This document shows, in pieces, positions 13,747 through 27,022 of a DNA stretch of 64,000 bases. Under the pieces are notes generated by a model that saw only the letters and a list, made by a program, of their open reading frames with translations, was not told the origin of the DNA and did no database searches. The position numbers were made by a program, and so were the translations under genes. Location: the NCBI RefSeq assembly GCF_031755915.1, contig NC_083388.1, forward strand, positions 26,753,001-26,817,000, read 5' to 3'. Origin of the DNA: Ziziphus jujuba (taxonomy: Eukaryota > Streptophyta > Magnoliopsida > Rosales > Rhamnaceae). Every line of letters begins with the position of its first letter. Within the stretch, counting starts at the first letter, position 1.

Positions 13747-16130
13747 TAGGTTTGACATCAAGCCCAGTTTTTTGATTCTGGGTTTCCCATGTTTTTTCGA
13801 AATTTGTGGTTAGATTGTGGATAAATGGATTTCGAAAAAAGTTGAACGCAATGCGTTTGATGAATGTTCTGTATGACTCTGTCAAGAACCACCTTCTTTT
13901 TTTTTCTTTTGTCTTTTTTTTTTTTTTTTTGGGATCGATTTTTGCATATTCTCTAAGTGTTCTGAGTATGATTTTATTTTAATGATGCAATTTATCTTAC
14001 AGCGACGAGTTCCCTAATGGTACTTTTGCTAGATGCCACTTGGCAAAAGACCAAATTTGGCGTTCTTATTTGCTCAATTAGATTTTACAATATATTATGA
14101 TGTTCTTATTTTGTTATTTTAATGCTTTCACAAATTTGAAGGGCCCTTAAACTTGCTGTGATCAAGTGATTGTGTCAAACTTTTGAGCTGACTCAATTTG
14201 CTTGGTAGAATCTGTGGATTGATCCGATTTGAAGGAAACAGTTTCAATTATCTGAAATAATTATACCTCCTGATGAGACTTTATCATCTAACATTGCTTC
14301 CATTGTCATTAGATAAGAAAAAAAGTTTCCATCATGTTGTCCCTTTCACTTCCATTTCTATTCTCTCATTCACAAATAATAGGATTTACAATGAGTTGCA
14401 ATGTGTCCTGCAGCATCCTTGTTATCCTATTATTGTTCTGCCTCATTAAAACAATTGATTATGCACCTTTTCATAGACACAAAATAAAGAAAAGGAAATT
14501 AAACATCAGTTGACTACCATGAACCGCAACCTTATTGCCTAAATGGTATTAGTAGGCACTAATGAGTTATGGCTAGATACGGTGATAAAAGCATACATTT
14601 CCTTGGGAACTTTTATAATGGAAAACTTTTCTAGTATTTTTTTTTTTTCCTTTTTTTTTTTCTTTCTCATATTGCTTGATGCTTTTTATATTTCTATCAA
14701 TAATTTGAACACCATGAGTACAACTTGCTCTACTTCAAAAATAAGTTCTCGCAACTTGTATCCAGCTAGATCTTTGCAGGGTTCGCAGAAAGCTTGGTTG
14801 TAATGCACAAGCCATGAGTGGGGCCAGTTTTGAATTTTGTGTTTTTTGGGCTCGTGAAACAAACTTTTAAGGGCTTTCAAGCAAAACTGAAATGGGCTTT
14901 CGTGCCCCTCTCGCCTGCTGCCACCAATTATTTGATACCAAGCTTTTTACTTGCTTTCTTCAAACTTATCTTTCATCAGCCCTTTTATGTACACGAAGCT
15001 TTTTAGATGATTGTGACCGATGATTCAAACCCATCGAAACATGAGGACGAAAGTCCACAAAAGGGTTTTTCACCCAAAAAATTGAAAAAAGTCCGCAAAA
15101 GGAAAAATGAAAAAGGGAAATTGAGGAGTAATTTCATAATTATGGTAGATTTGGAGTACTTGAAGGAAAACACATTGTTTTTTTATTTTTTTTATTATTT
15201 TTTTTAAAACACGTTGTTTTTTTTGTTTTTTTTATTATTTATTTATTTATTTGGTGTATAGGAAAAGACGTTGTTTAACTTGAAGTTTCCCGTTGAAAAA
15301 TTTTCTCTTCAAGTTGGGAACTCTTGAGAATCTTTCCTTATCAAAAGCATAATGGAAAAATCTAATCAATCTAGTTTTTGCTTTATTAATGGTTAAACGT
15401 GGCAAGACGTAGAAAGTAAAATAAGCTACCTATATATTCAAGTTACAAAAACTAAAATCAAACTGAAGGAGCTAAAAATTGTCACCACCAAGTAAATAAA
15501 AAATGTCATGGTCTTTGCGCCACACGTAATCTAGGAAAAAAAAAAAAACACAGCGTGATTATATCTTGAAATATAAGGTTTTTGATATGGTGATTTATAT
15601 TTGTTTTTCATACTTTCTCATGTTCAACTTTTGAAAAAAAATCAAATATTTTGGAGATTTGGGAGACCTTCTGTTCTACTATAACTACTCAAATACATAT
15701 CCTATATATATATATATATATATAAGAAAAAAATTATCACCTTTAAAACAATCGATTTGCTTTTGTTGATAAATGCAAATATACGAAAAATGTAAAAAAC
15801 TAAACAACACTAAACTTTGTAAAAAAATAATAAAACTATCACCTTAAATCAGTGTATAGGAAAGAAAAGAAATAATAAAAACATTGTGAACGCAAAAGGT
15901 GTAAATTTGTTGAAATGATATAATTAATATGCGTCCAAAAGGAAAAAAAAATAAAAATATATATATATATATATATAATTAAAAAAAATAAAATAAAGGT
16001 GAGGTAAACAGTAAACTAGATGAAGAAGTGCGTGTAATTACACCCGTGTATTAGAGGGCGGTTCCTTTTGTTTATTTTATTAATTTTTTTCTCTCAATAA
16101 GTAGGAGTGACCAAACCCAACCCATCAACA
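13747..16130. other. Intergenic spacer
   Basis: No gene is supported. Poly(T) tracts occur at 13915-13931 and 14639-14662, a T-rich repeat cluster at 15165-15276, and (TA)n at 15705-15723 and 15956-15977. Short ORFs at 14543-15207 have low-complexity or biased composition. Confidence 0.6.
15165..15276. repeat. T-tracts between three direct repeats
   Basis: GGAAAACACATTGTTT (15165-15180), AAAACACGTTGTTT (15206-15219) and GGAAAAGACGTTGTTT (15261-15276) enclose two T-rich stretches. This fits two successive or nested poly(T) insertions with target duplication, or slippage. Confidence 0.6.
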
Positions 16131-16243
16131 CCGAAACTATCTCTGTTTCTTTCTTTGCCTCTTGTTGTCCCTCCAATCCCAAAGACCTTCTAATCGCACA
16201 GAGTCAGACTCACCGCTTCTCCGATCCAACTTCGTCTTGGTTT

Positions 16244-19200
16244 ATGAGGTCTTTTCTGGATCCCTTCTTATCTCTCTACAACTCTCTGATTTCATAACCT
16301 TCGTGGGTTTCATTTATTTTTTAGGTTTTTGTTTTGGCGTCTCAGATCTGCTTATTTTCATAAGAATTCATTCAATTAAGCTATAAAGTTTTAATCTTTG
16401 TTGTTAGATGGCTGTTTGGTTTTGATTTCCTTGGTGGGTTTTGATTCTTTTTGAGTTTTTGATTGAAATTCCGTGATCTTTTGTGCCTTTTATTTATTTG
16501 TTCTTCTGAAAGTCATTTTAGCTTGATATGATTTGTGAAAAAGGTTTTATTTTTGTTATCATTTGGGATTTTTTTTCCAATCGAAAATTGACGATTAGCT
16601 GAAGAATAAACAACTATGAAGGTCTTTTCTTGATTTTTTAAATCATTGCGATCTGTGGTTGCTAGAAGTGAATATTACCACTGTTCAATTTTGGGTTTTT
16701 AATCTTGCTTCTCGACCATCTTTTCATTTATTGAGAATATATGCTTCAGTTTTATCTCAAAACTTTGAATTGTACTTGTCTCTGCTTTAACAAAAAGGTG
16801 GCTTTTGTTTTACGGATTTCATAGTTTCTGGAATCTATTCGTCAACTTGTTCATTTTTTTTACTATAGCACTTTTGGTTTGTGAATAGTCTTAGTTCAAT
16901 GTTGGCTTTGGTTATTGCTTGCTCATTTATAATTTTTTTTCTTCGTTTTGACCTAAATCTTGGTTTTTGTATGTGCAGCTCGAAGGAGAGACCCACTCTC
17001 GGGTAAGTCATGTCTTTAAACATCTGGTTTACATTTTAAACTTGGAAATCCTTTTAAGTTTTATCGGCTACTTGTCACAATTATTCGGAGTACATGAAAA
17101 GAAACTAAGCATCGAGCATTATTTTTTGATGGACAAATTAAAAATAGATATTCTTAGAAATAGCATGGCTTCATGTACATAAAAGGTATATCCTAAGTGA
17201 ATTGAGCTTTATGAGGTTGGAATTTCGCCTAGGTTGTTTTTCTGGTTGGAATATCATATCTGTATAGACGTAATCTTTGTGTATTTTGTGTACTTGTGTG
17301 TGTTAGGTGGGGATGGGGGAGTTACTTTTGTTACAGAACTCTCTTTGATTTAATTTATTGATTTGTTATTAAAAGTATTAGTTTTATTGTGGTTTTTGTT
17401 GTTAATTATTGCTAATGAAGTTTTTACACCAAAACTTAATTTTATTTGTTTCTATTCGTTGTTTCATATAGTGGTACGCGGATTAAGACCCGCAAACGGA
17501 ATATTGCGGCGCCGCTGGACCCTGCAGCTTTTGCGGATGCAGTGGTCCAGATTTATCTGGATAATGCTGGTGATCTGGTAATTTAACTGGTGCATGAATG
17601 TTAGCATTAAGCATGGATATATAGTATCACTTGATCATATAAATAAATATTTATTATATGCAGGAACTTGTTGCCAAGAGCATTGAATCTTCAGACCTTA
17701 ACTTCTCAAGATACGGTGACACCTTTTTTGAGGCAAGCTTCTAGATGTCATATCGGTTTTTAATATCTTTTGTTAGGATAAAATTATTCTGATGGGTTAC
17801 CCTTTTTTTTGTTCTGTAGCATAATATCTGTGTATAATTGATTTGAGTTGAAAATTTTATGGTTCTTATACAGTTCCATTCACTTGTATATTTCACTTTC
17901 CAAATTTTGTTCAAAGATCTGCTTTGCTGTGAAACTGCAGGTTGTTTTCACAGGTGGGCGTACACAACCTGGAACAACAAAACCTGATGAGGGGGAGCGC
18001 CACCCTTACTCTATACTAGACGGTGAGCCTAAACGTGAAGTGATTTTACCATCTGTAATCTACTTACAGAAAATTTTGAGGCGGAGAGCTTTCCTCATAA
18101 AGAGTCTTGAAAATGTCATGCGAAGATTCCTTCAGTCATTGGAGTTTTTTGAAGAAAATGAAAGGAAGAAACTTGCAATTTTCACAGCACTTGCATTCTC
18201 TCAGAAGCTGTCAGGTCTTCCTCCAGAGACTGTCTTCCAGCCATTGCTCAAGGACAATCTTGTTGCCAAAGGGCTAGTTTTATCATTTATAACGGACTTC
18301 TTCAAGGAGTATCTGGTTGATAACAGCCTTGATGATTTGATTTCAATTCTGAAGCGGGGTAAAGTGGAGGACAATCTTCTGGAGTTCTTCCCATCTGCAA
18401 AGAGATCTGCTGAATCTTTCTCTGAGCATTTCAGGTCAGTCTATTTTATCTATGATAAGGAAACGTGATCATAGATAATTCCCTAAACTACATTGAATTT
18501 TATTTTATTTTCTTAGGATTGTAGAGCTGTGTTATTATATATTGAATGCTCATTTCTTCCTATATGCCTGGCTCTTGAATATTTATTCTCCTTGGTTGCA
18601 TGATGTATTCAAAGTGGAAACCACCCTTAAAAACCTGTCAGAGGAGAAATATGGATGCCTTCTTGACCTTTGGAAAACTCTGTGGCCTTTTTTTTTTTTT
18701 TTTTTTGGTTTCGTTAGCATAAACTCAGTGAAGATCAGAATTATCCATATTTTAAGTGCAATACTTAACCCCTGCTTCATTGTGTTGGTTCTTAGACAAG
18801 TTTGTATTTCTGTTAGACAAAATAGCAAGGATGTAGGCCTTATTTGATCAGGTGTTTGTGGTTCTAGTGGGTGTCACATTGTCACTTTATGACTTTAGGT
18901 CGGTAATGTTTGATTGAGGTTGCTCACACAGCCCACAGGTGCCACCTGATTATAAAACTACCAAACATGTTATTTGGTGGAGTTTATCCTCTTTTTAGTC
19001 TTACTATGGAATGCTCTTATTAAAGCATTATCGAGTAAGCATGTTTTATCTGTTATGTTCAGTATTGTTTAATTGGCTTTTGATTTTGGAACTTGCACAT
19101 GTTGAAAAAATGGCCAATTTTCAGTAAGGAAGGATTGCTAGCATTGGTTGAATACAATGAGAAGAAAATATTTGAGGTGAAACTTAAGGAAATGAAGTCT

Positions 19201-19973
19201 GCCCTGACAAGTCAGTTAACTGAGGAAGCTGATATAGCTGATGTCATAGAAACTGTGAAGCAGCGTGTTAAAGATGCAAAATTACCTGACATTGAGGTTG
19301 TGCGTATTCTGTGGGATGTCATAATGGATGCTGTTCAGTGGTCTGGAAAGAACCAGCAACAGAATGCTAATTCTGCTCTTCGCCAGGTATGTGTTAGTGG
19401 TTCTCTTGCCTAGTGCTTGTTCTTTGTGCGAATGCAACAGAGATTTGGAGCTTAGTATTTCACAGAATGTAATTATGTAAAACTTGTTTCCAAGCGCATT
19501 GAACATACAGATTTTGTGTATTTGTTTCTTTGTCCGTATTTGTGATCATATTTATATTTGGTTGCATGATGTGTAGGTGAAAACATGGGCAAAACTATTG
19601 AACGCTTTCTGCACCAGTGGGAAGCTTGAGCTGGAACTGATCTACAAAGTCCAGATGCAGTGCTATGAGGATGCTAAGCTGATGAAGCTGTTCCCTGAGA
19701 TTGTGAGATCCCTCTATGATCAAGATGTGCTTGCTGAAGACACCATTCTTCATTGGTTCCGCAAAGGAACAAACCCTAAGGGCAGGTACACTATTTCTTC
19801 CTCACCATTTTCTTTTTCATCTTGTTCTGCTTCTACTTCTTTATAATTGTAAACATTCATCCGATTAAATACTAAATGAAGCAATGATTGTTTTGAAACT
19901 TTACAGGCAGACCTTTGTGAAGGCGTTGGAGCCATTTGTGAACTGGCTGGAAGAGGCTGAGGAAGAGGAATAG
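16244..19973 (+). CDS. eIF5-mimic / BZW-type W2-domain protein
   Basis: Eight exons: 16244-16248, 16979-17002, 17472-17577, 17664-17732, 17941-18434, 19125-19386, 19577-19785 and 19907-19973. They join in phase to 411 residues, the usual length of plant members. The first coding exon supplies only ATGAG, and splicing gives MSSKERPTLGGTRIKTRKRN. Residues 26-230 form the MIF4G-like helical region (FADAVVQIYLDNAGDLELVA, HPYSILDGEPKREVILPSVI). Residues about 240-408 form the W2/eIF5C domain, with the aromatic and acidic box WFRKGTNPKGRQTF and LEEAEEEE at the end. Family members bind eIF2/eIF3 and compete with eIF5, so they tune start-codon choice and translation. Intron 4 uses a GC donor (GAG then gcaagc at 17733). 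It lies head-to-tail before PYRR, about 1 kb upstream. Confidence 0.93.
17733..17940 (+). other. GC-AG intron 4 of the eIF5-mimic gene
   Basis: Protein continuity (TFFE then VVFTGG) demands exon 4 to end at 17732 and exon 5 to begin at 17941. The intron therefore starts gcaagc and ends ctgcag. There is no GT at or near the phase-correct position. Confidence 0.9.
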
Positions 19974-21013
19974 GCGCAGCAGACAGCAGCAGCAGCAGCA
20001 GCAGCTCTGATGATGATGTGCTTATACTTGTTATGGCCTGTTATTGTGTCCTATGATCCCCATCCCATTTTCTGAGATATTATCAAACTCATAAATTTCT
20101 CTGTCCCTCCCCTATTATAAAGAACATTTGTGTGTGCTGCTAATGATATGACAAATCACGGTTGCAATAATCAAAACATGGGTTTTTGTAATCCCTCTCT
20201 CTCTCTCTCTCTCAATTCCAATGGAAGCGAAGTGGGAGGAAACAAAGTTGCAGCTTTGTTATCCTATATATGGGTTCCACTTATTTTACTTCCTGTTCAA
20301 GATGGTGTTTTTTTTTTCTTTTTTCCCTTTTTTTGTTTGATGAATTGGTTCAGGATGGTGTTGGTAGTGAGTTCTTGTGGTTATTATACAAGTAGGAAAT
20401 GCCATTAGGCGGAATTATCGTTTTTGAATCGGATTTAATAAATTAAAATGTAAAACTTGACTTTTTACAATGTTCATGCGGTAAGAAAGAAAAAAAAAAA
20501 AGGAAATTTTATGACTTTGATTACTAGTTGTGGCATGTGTCAAAAGATGTATATCGATTTTCTTTCCAAAGAAAAATATTTATTGATTTTACAGGTAATA
20601 TGGTTATGGGCACATACGTATTTTCCCATTCAAGTTGGCAACAGGTTATGTTAAAAATATATACAAGAATAAGATAACATGTATTTCATTATATTGTTTA
20701 ACAATGATTCAAAAATTCCTTATCGAATGTAACACAAAAAGAAATTTTTTATTTTTATATTTTAGAAAAGAAAAGAGAATGAAAAAAGCATAAACGAATT
20801 GCCAACGCAAGTCCAAAACGGAGATGGTAAAAGCCATTCTTGTCTGGACAAAAAAGATAGAAACTTTTATGCAAGTACAAGTAGAAAATAGAGATGGTAA
20901 AACCTGGTAAGTTTTTTGTCTGGAATAAAAAAGATACAAGCTTTCATTAAAGTAGAGAAAAACATAAAATCATAAAACTTTGGAAGAAAAGGAAACTGTG
21001 ATTGTGAAATCGA
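19974..21013. other. Spacer between the eIF5-mimic gene and PYRR
   Basis: It begins with the 3' UTR of the eIF5-mimic gene, including CAG/CTG-type repeats and a (CT)n run at about 20196-20213. A T-tract insertion lies at 20295-20362. The last few hundred bases should hold the PYRR promoter, although no clear TATA is seen. Confidence 0.6.
20295..20362. repeat. Poly(T) insertion between 15-bp direct repeats
   Basis: GTTCAAGATGGTGTT (20295-20309) and GTTCAGGATGGTGTT (20348-20362) match at 14 of 15 positions. They enclose a 38-bp T-rich stretch ending GTTTGATGAATTG. This has the form of a short retroposon insertion in minus orientation. Confidence 0.65.
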
Positions 21014-23943
21014 ATGGCTTATTGTGTGGGTTTGGGTTTGGGATTGGTGGCGTCCACATCTCCTGCCACCGTTCTCTGCAAATCCACTTCACAACATGAC
21101 TCCTATGCCTCACATGCCGCTTACATCCGCCGAGCCGCTGAGCTCGCTGACATGTCCGCCGGCTTCACTTCCCCCCACCCTAATTTCGGCTGCCTCATCG
21201 CCACGCCTTCCGGCAGAGTCGCCGGCGAGGGCTTCCTCTATGCCCAGGGCACTAAACCGGCTGAGGTGCTCGCTGTTGAAGCTGCCGGAGATAGCTGTCT
21301 CGGCTCCACTGCTTATCTCAATATGGAGCCCGGCGATTGCCACGGCGACCATGCCGCTGTCTCTGCTCTTGTCCAGGTTCAGAAAGATTAAATTTTTATT
21401 TATTTATTTATTGAGTTCTGAATGGGAATTTGGGAGTGGGTTTTTGATGTTTTAGTGTTTGGATTAGGCAGGGATTAGGAGGGTGGTGGTGGGGATTAGG
21501 CATCCATTGAAGCATCTCAGAGGCAATGGCATTAGGGAATTGAGAAGTCAAGGATTGCAGGTCGATGTTCTTGGAGAGGACCTCAAAAGCAAAACCATTG
21601 AGGTTATTTATCTTTCTAACATTTCCACTCCGTTTCTCTTTATCTGAAAAAACAGTTTGGTTTACTGAGGTCTATGTTTTATTTTTTTGTTTGGTTATTG
21701 AGTGAGTATCATAATTTATGTATGTATTTATAGGAAGCTCGAAAATGTTGCCTGCTTGTGAATGCTCCTTTGATCTGTAGAGCTGTTTCACGAGTTCCCT
21801 TCTCTGTTCTGAAGTATGCTATGACCCTTGATGGTGAGCTTTTTGTTCAATTTGATGCCAACTTAAATTTCCTATGTTTTGGTTCTTTGATTATAAGGGT
21901 AAATATATATTATATTATGCAGTTTTTATGTAGAGAATTTTCAGTATGAACTAGTGTTTTGAATGGACTTGTTGGGGATAACAGGAAAAATTGCTGCTAG
22001 TAGTGGACATGCAGCGTGGATAAGTAGCAAAAAGTCTAGAAATCGAGTATTTGAATTGCGGGGTAGAAGTGATGCCATTGTTGTTGGAGGAAATACTGTA
22101 CGGAAGGACAGTAAGTCCCATTTTTTAAACTTCTTGTTGAATTTGTGACGATGGTCAAAGGTGTTCTGATTCACTTTCTGGATTAGATCCTAGGCTAACT
22201 GCGAGACATGGAGGTGGGCATATGCCAATGCGGATTGTAATGTCGCAGACTCTTGATCTGCCTGAGGAAGCAAATCTTTGGGACATGTCTGAGGTATCTA
22301 CCATTGTTGTGACACAGAGGGGTGCTAGAAGGAGCTTCCAGAAACTTCTTGCATCGAAAGGAGTTGAAGTAGTCGAGTTTGACATCTTAAATCCTAGAGA
22401 TGTTATGGAGTATTTTCATGATCGTGGATATCTATCAGTTTTGTGGGAGTGTGGGGGGACATTAGCTGCTTCTGCTATTTCCTCTGGAGTAATACACAAG
22501 GTTTTTCTCATTTATTTTCTTTCGTTCTTTCATTGTTTGCCCTGTCTTCCCTTTTTCCTGGTGAATAACGCCTTTATCGTATTTACTTGTATGGGACTGA
22601 TTTTTCATTAAGTATGGTTTTGCATTCATTCTGATTCCTTGTTTGATATAAAACTTTGTGGCAGGTTTTTGCATTTGTTGCTCCTAAAATTATAGGTGGC
22701 AGAAACGCACCATCTCCTGTAGGAGAACTTGGGATGGTTGAGATGTCTCAAGCCTTAGACTTAATTGATGTTTCCTACGAGCAGGTACATGATGGTCATC
22801 ATTAATTCTACTTTATACTGTCCCCTATAATCTATTTTTTCAGTGAAACTGACTCCTATAATCTATGTAGTTGATTATGAGATATAAATCAGAAATTTAG
22901 GACATTGACCAATTCTAGAAAATTTCAGGAATCAGGGTTTTCCAAATTTTGCATTAGGTCTTCTGCAATACATATGTTGCTGGTTGCTCAATTTCGTCCT
23001 GCCTGCTGATATGTTTGCATCTTTGTATTGATATTTGACCTACAGATTGGACCTGACATGCTTATCAGTGGATTTCTTCAACCGGTACCTGATCTGACGC
23101 CTGTTATCCCATCAGTTGAAGAAACATATGCAATTGATCCAACTGTCACTCCATATGAATCAAGAATCATATTCTTCTACAAAACATGGGACCTTTATGG
23201 TGCTTTTTCAAACTTCTCTCCTCATCCAATTCAGATGCCTGATGACAATGGTGATTATGCCACTTGGTTGAGTGTTGAGCATTACTACCAGGTGCCTTTC
23301 TCTTCCAAATTAATTCTTTTTCCCATTCTTGATTTGTAAGAACGGCTATAAAGATATTTTTATTATGATACGTAGGCTCACAAATTTTTCGGGGTGAATG
23401 ATCCTGTGGCTCAAGATTGTGTTGAAAACATAAAGTCCGCAAAAAGTCCAGAGGAGGCAGCACGAATAGGAAGGTCAATGCAGAGGAAGCACCCTGATCT
23501 GGTACTGCTCTCTGACATCCAAAGCTTTTATTAATGCATATGGATTAAATAGCTTGGAGTGGTAGGATACTAATTGGTGATTTGTGAGCATGGTCCAAAC
23601 TTTGCTGATAGAAGAGCCTAAGATTGAACGTACTTTGTTTCTTCAATTTATTTTCTTTCTTTCGGTGTGTGTGATGCAGGTAAGATCCGATTGGGAAACT
23701 GTCAAGATTGATGTTATGTATAGAGCATTGAAATGCAAGTTCTCAATATACCCGCATTTGAATTCCATGTTGCTGTCAACCACCGGTTCTGTTCTTGTAG
23801 AAGCCTCACCGCATGATCTGTTCTGGGGTGGTGGCCGGGATGGAGAAGGCTTAAACTATTTAGGCCGGCTCTTGATGCAGTTGAGATCGGAGTTTCTTGG
23901 CGAGTCCTCTACGACAAGTGAAAACTCTTTCTTAGCTGTATGA
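21014..23943 (+). CDS. PYRR: Riboflavin biosynthesis reductase PYRR, chloroplastic
   Basis: Nine exons: 21014-21376, 21468-21602, 21734-21833, 21985-22110, 22187-22500, 22665-22784, 23046-23291, 23376-23501 and 23680-23943. They join in phase to 597 residues with GT-AG introns. The enzyme reduces the pyrimidine intermediate (the bacterial RibD-C step) in plastid riboflavin synthesis. Residues 1-25 look like a short transit peptide. Residues about 30-165 are a RibD deaminase-like domain that has lost its zinc site: TKPAEVLA stands for the HAE motif and EPGDCHGDH for PCxxxGxxPPC. Residues about 185-400 are the reductase domain (LKYAMTLDGKIAASSGHAAW, GRSDAIVVGGNTVRKDNPRL, LWECGGTLAASAISSGVIHK). 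Residues about 427-585 are a YbiA-like domain (YGAFSNFSPHPI, WLSVEHYYQAHKFFG, DLFWGGGRDGEGLNYLGRLL) that in plants is linked to breakdown of reactive riboflavin intermediates. The order matches Arabidopsis PYRR. Confidence 0.95.
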
Positions 23944-25228
23944 TATATATGCCTATGTGTGTGTGGAAATTAAAATTAGCAGTCTTAGGTAGCCAAGTTG
24001 ATAATGCTGATGTATTTATTCTTTCTGTAACATTATAAAGATTAGAATTTCTGTATGACAAATCTTTTTGCGGTCATTATAGCATCTAAAGGTAGCTTTG
24101 AGTGCAAACTTTTTCTAATTTGAATTTTAAAAAGTTTGATATTACCTAAATTTGAGACCCATAATGGAGCATAAACACCAGAGATGCCCACATAAACCAA
24201 AGATCTTTAAACGCGTTGTTTGAAAATTTTGTTCGATTAGCTGAAGAAACATCTGGACCCTTTTCAATCCCATCAAAAATAATTTTATATATTTTGTCAT
24301 AGAGCTATCTGATGTTGTTGACGTTGACAAGATAAATCTCATTTAAATTATATAGTTTTATAGGTATATTAAAAAAGTTTTTTAGTCATTTTAATTTAAT
24401 TTTCATATTCTTTCGGTGCTTTTTGCAATTAATGGAATGTTGGCCCCCCTTAATTTACTTAATTTACTGCAATGGGAGGCTTCAAATAATTGTCCATATA
24501 ACAATCCAAAATTCACATTCACAAAACAAAAGCAAATCTGAATTTTTATAAGATATTATTTGCATGAGGAAAGCTTTTCCGTGGACATGACTTTTATTAT
24601 TATGAGTAATAAAATGGAGCAGAATATTTTAACAGATTATGCAACACGTCTCTGAGATAATGGATGATGATAATGATGATTTTTCATACTCGGTTTGCAA
24701 AAAGTATTTTGACTTTGAATCCAAAAACAGATAGCGTATGAAGAACAAAATCGTTCCCCAGATTTATTCGGAAAATTATCATAAAATATATTGGTTAATA
24801 ATGGATTATTTTTTTAATATAATATTGATCTTCGTCAAAGATTTTAGCATGTTTCTGCATGTACTTTTAGTTAATATACATACATATATTTAAAATCAGA
24901 TGAAATGTGTTACTTAGTTACCAAAGTGAACGTCGAGGGTCACAGAAACTTTTTTTGCATAACTTTTGCTGCAAGCAATAATCCTGAGTTAAATTTTATT
25001 TAAACAACATACCCAAATTGAGTGACTTAGGTCTTGCGCAACCATATATATACATATTAAACACACACACAAACACACACATAGATAACAAAAAATGTTT
25101 GATGGTGGACAACAAATGTAGCTACTAATGTGAAATCATCATTTTTGTTTAAAATTGCAGTAAAATCTTTCGATTTATTTTATTACTATGTAATATACTG
25201 AAAATATATATATATATATATACAGTTC

Positions 25229-25377
25229 GTCTATGGTGTGGACGGTCCTCATACGGATCACAATATTGATGACGGTTTTTTATAGTATTGGTGCAATTTT
25301 CTAAAAAACCATCGTTAATATTATAAAAAACCGTCACTAATACTGCGGTTCTCATACGGACCGTCCTCACCATAGAA
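25229..25377. mobile_element. Foldback MITE with long terminal inverted repeats
   Basis: The left arm begins CTATGGTGTGGACGGTCCT at 25231. The reverse complement of the right end reads CTATGGTGAGGACGGTCC. The arms continue inward over about 70 bp (GACGGTTTTTTATA appears on both), so the unit folds into one long hairpin. It sits inside (TA)n DNA. No coding capacity. Confidence 0.85.
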
Positions 25378-26005
25378 TTTCCATATATATATATGTATCC
25401 TGACTTTATGTAGTGTATATAAATTAGAATATTGCATCCTGATTAATTTGCACAGCAAATATCGTAATATAATATGTTAGAAACATTATTAATATTTGAA
25501 CATGTATACAACATTTATTAATATTTGAACATGCATAGATTCTATTTTATATTGAAAATTTAATTTTATAAGTATTAAAGATTTTTACTATTAAATCTAC
25601 ATTTTTTTATTATTATAATATATTGATATAGAAAACGCTAACAAATTAGGGATCTACACAGAAGTTTTAAGACATATAGCGTACAAGTTATGGTAATGAC
25701 ACAGATAAGGACGAGCTGTGCTTTCACATAAAACAGGGAAAATCAGATGACGTGTCATCACGTGTGTCAACATTTTGAACAGCTAAGCTAATAGCCTAAT
25801 ACAGTATTTTTCTTAAGCAGCTCAGCCGACCTACCCATATATAGCTGAACGCTTCCAAAAGCATATATATATATTGATAATCAAGTTTTTCTTCTTTGTT
25901 AGTTTCTCTTTTTTTTTTTTTTTTTTTTGTTTAACTTTGTTATTTGTGCTTTGTTAATTTCTCTTACAAAACACAAACCCATATGCATTATTATAATATA
26001 GTAAC

Positions 26006-26059
26006 AGCTAAATCAATTATTGTTTTTTTTTTTAGGGTAAAAAAGCTAAATCAATTATT
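26006..26059. repeat. Poly(T) micro-insertion with perfect 16-bp target duplication
   Basis: AGCTAAATCAATTATT occurs at 26006-26021 and again, unchanged, at 26044-26059. The 22 bp between are G, a T-tract and AGGGTAAAAA; the opposite strand reads TTTTTACCCT then an A-tract. A retroposon-like insertion or templated repair fits. Confidence 0.75.
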
Positions 26060-26110
26060 TTGTTTGGAATAAAACGTGTTAAATTCCATATTTATCTTGC
26101 ATAAAACATT

Positions 26111-26134
26111 GGGGGGGGGGGGGGGGGGGGGGGG
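26111..26134. repeat. G24 homopolymer tract
   Basis: Twenty-four consecutive G in very AT-rich DNA, the second of four long G-runs on this strand in the window. Confidence 0.9.
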
Positions 26135-27022
26135 TGTGGTGGTAATTTTGTGTATAGAGTATGTAAATTGAATATTTGCTATGACTAGAAAAAAGAGGGG
26201 AAGTTCTATGTTGTAATAATTGAATTTGAATCTCAATTTCTTCAAAGGGCCAATCATGAAGGATTTTGTTTGGAAATAGATATATATATATTTTTTAAAA
26301 ATATTTTGGTTTTGCTTCAAGAAATTAATAAGATTTGGGTTGACAGGTAAGAGAAAGGAGATAAGATCGAGGAATACAGAAACTGTCCTATACATTCCCA
26401 TCTTCTCTTTTCATTACTGTTCAATTCCAGATCTTGAAGATTATATTTGTTTTCCCAATAATTGTATATAAGTCAACCAAATTAATCTATTTTTCTTAAA
26501 GCTAAGTTAATAAAAAGGAAAACAAAATTTTTAATCATTATTTCAACAACATATTTAATCCGTGTGGGCCTTTTGAAAGGAGATGTGTTTTAGGCAGTTG
26601 CATGAAACAAAAAAAACGAAAAAGAAAAAAAAGAAAAATTAAGAAACGTTATGTTTCACGTGTTCAATGTCTATATCAAATTTTTTTCTTTTCGGTAAAA
26701 AAATGTTTATGTCGTTGGTGATGATTGATGGAGATTTTAGGACCACATGAAGCACAAATAAAATTAAAGATGAAGCTTTGTTAATGTGTGAATATCAATG
26801 TCAAAAAAACCATTTAAAATATCAACAGAGTGAAAATCAATGTAATGATGACATGTCTTCTTTGGTTAAATAAAAATTTATAAATAACTTTTAATCATTG
26901 AGACGTATTTATCAACTAATATGTAAAATAAACAAAAATTGTCTCATAAAGCTAACATATACCTTCCTTTGGAAAAAAAAAACAAAAAAAACAAAAAGAA
27001 ACTAAAGAATAAAAAGCTCATA

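Noticed and set aside
21024..21455. 143-codon ORF overlapping PYRR exon 1
   Set aside because: Out-of-frame shadow of a GC-rich exon.
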